64,000 nucleotides of DNA from an uncultured Vampirovibrio sp. (GTDB lineage: Bacteria; Cyanobacteriota; Vampirovibrionia; Gastranaerophilales; Gastranaerophilaceae), in contig CAJUAL010000002.1 of the NCBI GenBank assembly GCA_910584405.1, forward strand, positions 1 to 64,000. Direction: 5' to 3'. Numbering within the stretch: the first letter of the stretch is position 1; each line of letters starts with the position of its first letter. Shown here piece by piece: positions 24,452 to 32,300 of this stretch. The notes below the pieces were generated by a model. It searched no databases, had not been told where the DNA came from, and was given only the letters and a program-made list of their open reading frames with translations. The position numbers were made by a program, and so were the translations under genes.

Positions 24452-24868
24452 ATGATGAATAAAGAATATAATTATAACCCATTTAGTTTTAAAGGATGCA
24501 TAAATAGACGTTATTACATACTGTATCTTATTTTAATAAATATAATTTTTCATATATTATCATTTATTATAACGACTGAAACAGTTCATATTACTGAAAC
24601 ATACTTTATACTCGCTGTTCCAATAATGACCTTACATATGTTTAATGTAAAGAAACGAGGACAAGATATTTGGAATAATGAGGTTTTATCATGGGTTGTT
24701 GCAATTATTTTAGCAGTAGTACCACTATGTTTAGGAATAATAATGTTAATTTCAAGTAATCCCAATATGCTTATTCCATTTTTTATAGGACTATTAGTTT
24801 GTATTATTCTTAATGTTCCTCTTTTATTGCGAAAGGGTAAAAATACGTTAAATAAAGAAAGGATATAA
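24452..24868 (+). CDS. DUF805-like membrane protein
   Basis: 138 residues, four hydrophobic segments. The N-terminus NPFSFKGCINRRYYILYL matches the start of DUF805 proteins (F-x-F-x-G-R-x-x-R-x-x-Y/F-W style), and VKKRGQDIW resembles their conserved loop. Inner-membrane protein; function of the family unknown. It begins 25 bases after the previous stop and ends 2 bases before the next gene. Two adjacent ATGs are possible starts. Confidence 0.7.
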   Translation: MMNKEYNYNPFSFKGCINRRYYILYLILINIIFHILSFIITTETVHITETYFILAVPIMTLHMFNVKKRGQDIWNNEVLSWVVAIILAVVPLCLGIIMLISSNPNMLIPFFIGLLVCIILNVPLLLRKGKNTLNKERI

Positions 24869-24870
24869 AA

Positions 24871-25260
24871 ATGAAAAAAATATTTACAACTACACTCATA
24901 TTATTTATATCAGCGCCAGTGTTTGCTAACGCATTTTTTGAACCTCAATGGAACGAATTTTGTCCAAATCAGTATGCAAACCTTGACCCGGAAAAGGAGT
25001 ATATCTTAGCAGAAAAGAAATATTGGCAACAGCGGAAGAAAGATTTTGATAAAAAAGTTTCTCATTGTAATCGTCTTGTGCCAGAAATGCGAGCAGCTTG
25101 TTTTAACGATTTAAGACAGATTGAAAGTAACGCATCCATAACCCACTTGCAAGAACAGCGATTACTGCAAAAGCAAATCAATGCGTCAGCCAACATGATG
25201 AATGCGGCAAATTATCAGCTAAATACATTGAACCACACCCTGCAACCGTATAAATACTAA
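24871..25260 (+). CDS. Small exported protein
   Basis: 129 residues. Signal peptide at 1-20 (ends APVFANA). The mature part is helical, with four Cys (EFCPN, SHCNR, AACFN and neighbours) and a Gln/Asn-rich coiled C-terminus. AAAGGA stands before the ATG. No family recognised. Last gene of the three-gene set; convergent with the RloB gene. Confidence 0.65.
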   Translation: MKKIFTTTLILFISAPVFANAFFEPQWNEFCPNQYANLDPEKEYILAEKKYWQQRKKDFDKKVSHCNRLVPEMRAACFNDLRQIESNASITHLQEQRLLQKQINASANMMNAANYQLNTLNHTLQPYKY

Positions 25261-25274
25261 CAATAATAGTTAAG

Positions 25275-25886
25275 TTACAGTTTAGATAAGTCGTCATATA
25301 ATTCATCAAAATTAGTGTAAGGATTACTTTCTTTTGAATAAAAAGGTATGTTATCTTGTTCTAATTCTTTTTTCCTATGTAAATAATTTGTTTGAGCATT
25401 TGTCAGTTTTTCACGAAAAAAGTCGTATAAATTTGAGTCATTCCAATATTTAGGCTTAATTATATCTTCCATTCGTTTTTTTAAGTTTTCTCTAGAATTT
25501 TGAATAGAAAAATCATTTTCAAAATGCCATAATAACCATATTTCAAAACAAGGATTTGAATATATTATTTTTGAACTAATTTTATTTGCAAATTTTTTTG
25601 CGTCATCTAAATCTTGTTGAGTATTTTCATCACTATCAAATACACAATATTTTAAATCCTCCTTTTTGTATTCTGACCCAAATCGTATTTTTAAATTCTT
25701 AACGACATCTTTTGCTGCAGTCCTTTTACTATTACTAATTTTTATAGTCGCTTTCTTCTTAAAATGCTCTTTCAATCCCCTTAAATAATTTACTTCAGCG
25801 TCTCCTTCACAAGAAATATATATATTCTTTCTTATAGATTTTAAATCTCGACTTCTTGAGATTTCTCTAATTTCTCGTTTAACCAT
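25275..25886 (-). CDS. RloB-family protein, AbiLii-like
   Basis: 203 residues. The RloB/Toprim-like metal site is visible: Glu27 in ISCEGDAEVNYL and Asp84/Asp86 in CVFDSDENTQQD, with the later FEIWLLWHF signature. RloB proteins act with an AAA ATPase in anti-phage systems such as AbiL; the Toprim-like residues suggest a nuclease. Its start overlaps the stop of the upstream ATPase gene by 8 bases, so the two are translated together. Defence against phage is inference from gene pairing. Confidence 0.83.
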   Translation of the reverse strand: MVKREIREISRSRDLKSIRKNIYISCEGDAEVNYLRGLKEHFKKKATIKISNSKRTAAKDVVKNLKIRFGSEYKKEDLKYCVFDSDENTQQDLDDAKKFANKISSKIIYSNPCFEIWLLWHFENDFSIQNSRENLKKRMEDIIKPKYWNDSNLYDFFREKLTNAQTNYLHRKKELEQDNIPFYSKESNPYTNFDELYDDLSKL

Positions 25887-27222
25887 CTATAATCTCCCAG
25901 TCTAAATCAGGAACTGCACCAAAATTTCCTCTTAGATAATTTTTAGAATGAATCATTGAGTTTCGAACCCCCTTAAAATCATCAAGGGAATATAATTCGG
26001 TAGCACTCATTTCATTCTTTTCTACAAACCAAATTTGGTCTTTTCTAAATAGCCCCTTGGTATCTAATAGATTAACATCATGAGAAGTAATTATTAGTTG
26101 AGAATTTTTTAAATTTAAGTCAGATGTGAATAGGTCAATAATCCCTTTTGATAGTAACGGATGTAATCGTAATTCAAGTTCATCAAATAATATTGTACAT
26201 CCTCTTTTTAAGCATGAAATTATTGGACCAATCAATCCATAATAGCGTTGTGTGCCATCGGATTCATCAGAGAAATCAAAATCAACTAAAACTTTTTCTC
26301 CCTTTTCATTTATAGCATATCTTTTTGTCTTTTCACTAATGTTTTTTCCTACAATTTTTCCTACATCTTCTATTTTAATATTTTCTTTTCTTGCTATTTC
26401 TGGAAGAATTACTGTTTTTATAAAATTATTCATAAATGCATTTTGCTCAACATCTTCGATTTCATTTTCAACTATCATAAAGTCAGCGATTTGGGAATCT
26501 GCGACTTTCAGGTAGTTTAATACTTCTTGCTGGCTGATCATATGTTCTGCTATCATTCTAGTTGTGTCTTGTCCAATACCATTTTGCCTGTACATAATAA
26601 CAAGTTTTGTTGCAAACCAGTTAAAGGCATCTTTTATTGGCTGGATATTTACCCTATTAGCCATTGATAAAAACAAAATATTCTCCGCAGTATCTTCTGC
26701 GTATATTTTAGTTCTTAATTCATCTTCCTTATTGTTTCCTTTATAAGAATTGCCAATTTCAATGCTATTATTAGCTCTTTCAAATATTTTAACTTGACGT
26801 CCATTTGGCCAATGATATAAATTTTCTTCAATAACTTTTTTCTTTGTTAAAACAACTTGATATGCATATTTAACATTATTATGAATAAAAATAAATTCAA
26901 AAGCTGTAGGTTTAGTTGCACAGGTAAAGTCTAATCTAAAGTTATCGATTGGAAATTCCTGATTTGGTTGATGCATATTTGAATGTAATATAATTTGACG
27001 TATTATATTCATTGCTCTAAGTATATTTGATTTACCAGACGCATTTGCACCATATATAATTGAAGTTTTTAAAATTCTGTGAGTATTTAATTTTCCTTCA
27101 ATTTGTGGTAATTTAATTTTTGCAACATTTTTAGAAATAGTGTTATCCGTTGCTGCTTTTAATGTCAATGTAACCTTATCTTTTATTGATCTAAAATTTT
27201 CAGTACTAAATTCTATTAACAT
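25879..27222 (-). CDS. AAA family ATPase paired with RloB, RloA/AbiLi-like
   Basis: 447 residues. Walker A GANASGKSN near residue 60, Walker B TILFDELELRLHPLL near 345, and the ITSHDVNLLD switch typical of the SMC/ABC-like AAA_21 group. It starts with the usual LIEFSTENFRSIKDKV strand pattern. Partner of the overlapping RloB gene; the pair resembles AbiLi/AbiLii. I chose ATG 27222 since AGGA is 8 bases upstream; an ATG six codons earlier lacks a site. A palindrome in its promoter matches the operator-like site at 23725. Confidence 0.83.
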   Translation of the reverse strand: MLIEFSTENFRSIKDKVTLTLKAATDNTISKNVAKIKLPQIEGKLNTHRILKTSIIYGANASGKSNILRAMNIIRQIILHSNMHQPNQEFPIDNFRLDFTCATKPTAFEFIFIHNNVKYAYQVVLTKKKVIEENLYHWPNGRQVKIFERANNSIEIGNSYKGNNKEDELRTKIYAEDTAENILFLSMANRVNIQPIKDAFNWFATKLVIMYRQNGIGQDTTRMIAEHMISQQEVLNYLKVADSQIADFMIVENEIEDVEQNAFMNNFIKTVILPEIARKENIKIEDVGKIVGKNISEKTKRYAINEKGEKVLVDFDFSDESDGTQRYYGLIGPIISCLKRGCTILFDELELRLHPLLSKGIIDLFTSDLNLKNSQLIITSHDVNLLDTKGLFRKDQIWFVEKNEMSATELYSLDDFKGVRNSMIHSKNYLRGNFGAVPDLDWEIIDG

Positions 27223-27280
27223 GTCCTCTATCCTTCTCATAAAAAATTATAACCAAAAAATGACAAAAATGTACAAATTT

Positions 27281-27298
27281 TTACAATAAATATTGTAA
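27281..27298 (-). promoter_or_regulatory. Operator-like inverted repeat upstream of the RloA/RloB pair
   Basis: TTACAATA-AA-TATTGTAA, 8-bp perfect arms, about 60 bases upstream of the RloA start. Shares the ATTGTAA half-site with the palindrome at 23725-23739. Confidence 0.45.
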
Positions 27299-27646
27299 AT
27301 CTTAATATTTAATATCAAAATTGGTGATTTAGGTTAATTTTTAGGGTTATTTTCAGTGTTATCCGACTTGCAGGGCACGGACTTTTGAATTATATTATGG
27401 GGTGAAATGTATATTATAAGTGCATTTTACTGTGTGCATAATGACATTTTGTCTATGCTTAAGCGGCGGTTTCGTAGATTGCCCAAGTTCTAATCTCGTC
27501 CGCTATCGTGAGCCATAAAGGAGAGGGTTAAACCTCTCCTTTATTTTATTAATATTGTGAGTGTACTTTTTGAGTAATTTCAAGTTGTTAGAGCAGGAAC
27601 TACAACATCCCAGTTAAAAGCAAAATGTAACATAATAATTTTTTTC
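27299..27646. other. Intergenic region at the probable right end of the element
   Basis: No credible gene. 27460-27515 has a tRNA-3'-like look (GTTCTAATC and a GAGCCA end) but cannot be folded as a tRNA. A strong plus-strand terminator at 27517 implies a transcript entering from the left, perhaps a small RNA starting in this gap. The right boundary of the integrated element may lie here. Confidence 0.4.
27517..27542 (+). terminator. Strong intrinsic terminator
   Basis: Perfect 10-bp stem AAAGGAGAGG / CCTCTCCTTT, 6-base loop, followed by ATTTTATT. There is no plus-strand gene directly upstream, so it probably ends a noncoding transcript. Confidence 0.75.
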
Positions 27647-27799
27647 TTATTTATTGTATTTTCTTTGTAACTCAGTTAGAAAATATTCGATAATGTTTCG
27701 TTTATATTCCTGTTTTTCTTCATTAGTTCTAAAAGAATTTTCATAACAGTTATTTTCTATACATTTGCCTTTTCTTATAAACTTAATTGTTATCTCCAT
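27647..27799 (-). CDS. Small hypothetical protein, possibly a frameshift remnant
   Basis: 50 residues from ATG 27799 to TAA 27647-27649 (MEITIKFIRKGKCIENNCYE...). The frame is open upstream to about 27830, and another frame holds a short ATG-led piece (MKEFDIKRCKNK) starting at 27888, 5 bases after the radical SAM stop. Joining the two requires a frameshift, so this may be a broken gene of about 75 residues. No ribosome-binding site is clear; no family recognised. Confidence 0.35.
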   Translation of the reverse strand: MEITIKFIRKGKCIENNCYENSFRTNEEKQEYKRNIIEYFLTELQRKYNK

Positions 27800-27893
27800 A
27801 CAATTATTACTTTCTGGGTATAGAGAATCTTCAATATTTACTACAACAATATCTTATTTTTACATCTTTTGATGTCAAATTCTTTCATTTGTT

Positions 27894-28901
27894 TTACTGG
27901 TTATCAACCCCGATAGTTTCTATTTTATATAGGCAAAACGGATTATTTTGTGCGGTTTTTTGATTTGTCGGGCAACCTCCTCTACAAACGTATTTGTGAG
28001 GGCATTCGTTACAATATTTTGGCAAGTTATTGATATTTGGTTTTCTGTTATAGGCAAAAGAGTTGTGGTTTTGCCAGATTTCTTTAAACGGAACATCTTT
28101 AACGTTACCTTCAGAATTATTCATATTTGGACAGCCTTTTACAGAACCGTCAGAGGCTATTGAAACCGAATATATTCCGCATTCGCAGCCGCGCCATTGG
28201 GTTATGTATAAATCTTGTGTTAATTTTGAATTATAGCCGATGCAGTCGGCTTCTACGATGAGCATTTTTTTACCGAACTTTTTACGAAATTCAACTATTT
28301 TTTCTGCAAGTTTATAATATTGGGTTTCGGTTAAAAGTTCATCGTCAGTTACTCTGTCACATGGTTTTAAAACTTGTAATTGCCAAGAGTCAACTTTTAA
28401 TTTTAAAAGTACATCTTTTATTTTATCAAGTTTGTCAAAGTTTGATTGCATAACTGTTGTTGATATAGCGGTATAAATTCCTGCTTTTTTAAGTTGTGGA
28501 ATAACTTTTGTAAGGTGTTCAAAAAGTCCGTTAACCCCGCGGATTGTGTCGTGAGTTTGAGCATCAGGACCGTCAAGGCTTATTCCGATTGTTATATCAA
28601 AAAGTTTTAATATGTTTATTGTCGAATCGTTTAAAAGTAAGCCGTTTGTCATAAATACAATGTTTAAACCTAAACCTTTTGCTTTTTGTAAGAAAAGCGG
28701 AAATTCTCTTCTTAATAAGGCTTCTCCTCCTGTGAATACAATATCCTTACAACCTTCATCTGCAAGTTCTTCTATCAGGGTCATGATCCTGTCTGTTGAC
28801 ATTTCATCATCTAAAGCTTGTCCGGCATCAACAATGCAATGCTTACATTTAGCATTGCATTGACGGGTTAATTCTATTGTTGCACTATACAGATTATACA
28901 T
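27894..28901 (-). CDS. Radical SAM protein with SPASM-like C-terminus
   Basis: 335 residues. The radical SAM 4Fe-4S motif CNAKCKHC uses Cys15, Cys19 and Cys22, followed by VFTGGEALLR and ISLDGPDA. The C-terminal part has many Cys for auxiliary clusters: GCPNMNN near 245, then NECPHKYVCRGGCP. This layout fits SPASM/twitch enzymes that modify peptides or proteins (PqqE/anSME-like). No heme or cofactor pathway genes are nearby. The gene just upstream on the same strand encodes a proline-rich repeat protein and is a possible substrate. The start ATG follows AAGAGGAATTAAA. Confidence 0.85.
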   Translation of the reverse strand: MYNLYSATIELTRQCNAKCKHCIVDAGQALDDEMSTDRIMTLIEELADEGCKDIVFTGGEALLRREFPLFLQKAKGLGLNIVFMTNGLLLNDSTINILKLFDITIGISLDGPDAQTHDTIRGVNGLFEHLTKVIPQLKKAGIYTAISTTVMQSNFDKLDKIKDVLLKLKVDSWQLQVLKPCDRVTDDELLTETQYYKLAEKIVEFRKKFGKKMLIVEADCIGYNSKLTQDLYITQWRGCECGIYSVSIASDGSVKGCPNMNNSEGNVKDVPFKEIWQNHNSFAYNRKPNINNLPKYCNECPHKYVCRGGCPTNQKTAQNNPFCLYKIETIGVDNQ

Positions 28902-28958
28902 TTTAATTCCTCTTTTTAATTCTTAGGAATAGTATAATATATTTTGTGCAAATTTTTA

Positions 28959-29288
28959 TCATTTATGAGTTGTATATTTATGAATTAATTTTGTGATTAG
29001 TGCTACTGTAGCAGCTATACCTCCTACTATTAAGCCTTTTTTTGTTAAAGACATTTTAGATTTTTGAATTACATTACCGGCTAAAGGCGGGGTTTTGCTC
29101 GGAATGAGTGGTCCCGGTTGAGTTGGAGGCGGCATTACGGCACCTGATAATGGCGGAGTTTGCTGCGGAATTTTTACCGGCGGAGTTTGGCGCGGGGTTA
29201 CCAAACCTGCCAATGGAGTTGTTTTCGGACGGCTCGGCAACGTTGGTAATGTTGGTCTTGGAACGACATTTCCTGATATTGGATTCAT
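28959..29288 (-). CDS. Proline/threonine-rich repeat protein with C-terminal membrane helix
   Basis: 109 residues. Residues 3-80 contain four degenerate repeats with core P-[LI]-[AS]-G-x-V (PISGNVVP, TPLAGLVTP, PPLSGAVMP, PPLAGNVIQ) spaced 22-27 residues and separated by Pro/Thr/Gln linkers. Residues about 86-102 (GLIVGGIAATVALITKL) form a membrane helix with a basic tail, giving a tail-anchored topology. AGAAAGG precedes the ATG. It lies 57 bases upstream of the radical SAM gene on the same strand, so co-transcription is likely. No known family. Confidence 0.65.
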   Translation of the reverse strand: MNPISGNVVPRPTLPTLPSRPKTTPLAGLVTPRQTPPVKIPQQTPPLSGAVMPPPTQPGPLIPSKTPPLAGNVIQKSKMSLTKKGLIVGGIAATVALITKLIHKYTTHK

Positions 29289-29367
29289 AATACTTTTCTA
29301 CCTTTCTAAAACTTTACTAACCTATTTATAATAAAACTTGTTTGTTGAAAAAATTGCTAAAATTTGT

Positions 29368-32300
29368 TTAAATATTATTTTTTGTAACAATTTCCAACAT
29401 TTCACGATTTTTTACAGGGGCGTTAACACTGTTGTGTCCGCCTACTGCATCTATATAAGTATTTTCCGGAGCTCTTCCGATAACTTCAACAGTATGATTC
29501 GGGGTTTCAAGAAGTCTGTTTTTGCTTATTTTGTTGTAATTTGGACCAAACATAACGTTAGCGTCAGGTCGTCCCATTTCACGGCAAACCTGTTTTGCGT
29601 AATTTATAATCGCATCTGTTACTTCAGGTGCTGCGCCTAACTTTCCGTTGGCTTCAAAGCTGTCAATGATAAACGTTAATTCACCATCAACTTTTGCAAA
29701 ATAACACATTGAGTTACCCATTGAAATTCCTGATCTGTCAACGATTTCAATACCGTTTACGTAAGAGTTCATCAGGTGCTGAATATTTGCAAAAGAATTA
29801 CAGTGTCCGACTGATGTACAGCAGCCGACGTGGTTTCCGAAAAATACGTTGCGTCCGATATCGTCGTTATCCCAAAGTCGTACGTATAATTCTTCGTTTG
29901 TATCTTTTAAGGATTCTAAATCATGGATGTTTTTCTTGTGAATTTTTATGTGGTCGAGAAATTCTTTTATATCTGCATTTTGCTGTTTCCAATAGTCGTT
30001 GGATTGAATATGGTTTTCTATTGCTTTTATAATTTTTGGTAATTTGTTTTGACTTGCAGAGTCTAATTCCATGTCATCTAAGATTTTTATTATCTTAGCT
30101 ACTTCTTGCGGGTCTAATTTTTGAGCTACTTCGGAGGACATTTCAGCTCTTAAGTTATTTCTTGACGCTTTGACAGAACTTTCTACATCAATTTTAAGGG
30201 TAAACGGAAGTCTTGAATTTTCGTCAAAATGAATCCAGCGTTCATAATCCAGTCCGTTTTCTTCAAATAATCTGCGAGTTTGGTTGTTTTCAGGTATCAG
30301 ATTATAGATTTCTGTTAAGCTTCTGTTCGGATTTGATTTTATAAGTTCAAGAAATTTTGTAAATTGGGTTTTAAATTTAGAGTTAGAGCTTCCGTCGAAT
30401 AGTTTTGAGAAGTAAGTTGTATCAAATTCTAAACCTGAATTTAGTAAACATTCATAGTCTTGAATGTCATAGAGTTTATAGACTTCTCTGTTTAGAGCTT
30501 TGGTAAATTCATAATTATAATTTGGCAGATTGATATGAGCTTCAACCTGAGCAGATAAAGCTTTCATTACATTTTCATTAAGTCTGCGGCGAGTATATTT
30601 TTCAGGATTTGAGAGAAGTTCCTGTTTTTGTCTGTTTAGGACTTCAAGATAAGCTTGTTTTTTATTTTGCGGGATTTGATCGTTTACTAGAATCCCGTTA
30701 ATCTTTTTGTCGATGATTTCCAGTTGTCTTTCAATCGGCGGCGGAGTTATGTATTTTTCTTGAAGATTTTGTTGCAATAAAAATCTTCTGATAAGTTCCT
30801 GTTTAGATTCAGGAACATTAAATTCTCTTATAAAGTTTTCAACCTGTGTTGAGTAAGATTCATTTCTGTCAGAAAAAATCCTGTCGGCAAGTTCTTGTTG
30901 AGCGGTTGTCATTTCAGGAGATTTGATTTTTTCGATTATGTTTGGCATTACTGAATAATCAATTTTTCCGACAAGAGAAGCTATAACAGATAATTTTTCA
31001 AGTCTTTGTTCCGGGTGCGGAAGCTGTCCTAAATGATTTTTTAATTCGGCAGTTGCTGCAGGGGCATGTGCCTCTAGTAGTGATAAAGAACTTGCGTTAT
31101 CAAGTAATGATTTTAGTCCTTTATATTTTAATCCTACAGTATGCCGTAAGCTTTGATCCCCTGCCAGTTCCAATATGTTGAACATACCTTGACGGTATGA
31201 AACAATCATATTATTTAACTGATTTAATGTCAGATTTTCATCGGCATGTTTTAATAAATTAATATTTTTATTAAAATATTCCAAATATGTTTTTAAAATT
31301 GAGCGTTTTTCTGCTGATAATTTTGTTATTTCTATAATATTTTGAATATTAAGTGTTTCAAATTCCAACTTACGGGCAATAAAATTATCCAAAAATTGCG
31401 GAGAATTTTTTGCTTCACTAATAATTAATTCCAGATTCCTAACAGAAAAATCCCAATCTACTTGCGGATAATTTTTTAGAAGCACTGTAGAGTTTACTAA
31501 TTTGTCAAAAATTTCAGGATTTTCTTTTTTGATTTTGAATAGTTTTACTATATCATCACTTGAGAATGCGGTTCTTTCCGTATAATTATTACCTGTGCTT
31601 TTTGTTTTACAGTTAGATAATATATCAAAAAGTTCTTGAGATTCTGTTGAACAGTTTTGCAATTTGTGAATATCGCCTGCGTTAAAACGATAAGATTCTT
31701 TTCCGTCGATTTCTATTTTTTGGTTTAATAATTTTTCAAAAAATTCTGATGTGGTATTGGTATTATCAAGTAACAGTTTAATCTCTGACGAACTGAATCT
31801 GAATTTCATATTAGTATCCAATGCGAATGCAAATTTATCAAAAAGTTCAGAGTTCCTGTTTTTAAGTGATTGGAAAGAATATATATCACTGCCTGAAAAA
31901 CGGTGTACTTCTATTCCGTTTTCGTTTGTATATGTCATATTCCATAACTTATCAAAAAATTCGGGAGATGAATTATGGAAATTTAATAGTGTATCCATTT
32001 CTATTGCATCTACACGGTGTTTTCTATTGCCTTGACTATCTAAAATCATACTGCTAAGCATTTTTTCAAATAACTCGGGTTGAGCTTTTGCTACAGCAAG
32101 AACAGCTTCTAAGTTATGAGATTCCAGATAAAATTTTTCCTTTTTGAAATAGTCATCGTATGTTTTTTCATTTAACAATCTGGTAATAAGCTCTTTTGAC
32201 TCTGTTTGTGATAATTCTATTATTTTTTTTATCTCATAATGAGAAAATCTGTAATCATTACCATCAAATTTTTTAAATTTGGAATAAAATTCAAATTCTG

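Larger units (their letters stand above)
15941..27240. mobile_element. Integrated element at tRNA-Asn (serine recombinase, PrimPol replicon, antirestriction and defence cargo)
   Basis: The left end is fixed by the recombinase gene running into tRNA-Asn. The block contains recombinase, regulators, PrimPol and helicase, an origin-like region, ArdC-like protein, XRE repressor, three secreted/membrane proteins and a RloB/AAA pair. From 27.9 kb on, genes look chromosomal again. I found no second copy of the tRNA-Asn 3' end, so the right boundary (somewhere between about 25.3 and 27.6 kb) is not proven. No conjugation or virion genes are visible, so it would be a satellite- or integrated-plasmid-like element. 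Confidence 0.6.

Noticed and set aside
27460..27515. tRNA-like 3' end (GTTCTAATC ... GAGCCA)
   Set aside because: No T-stem or acceptor pairing can be drawn, and no 5' half precedes it.
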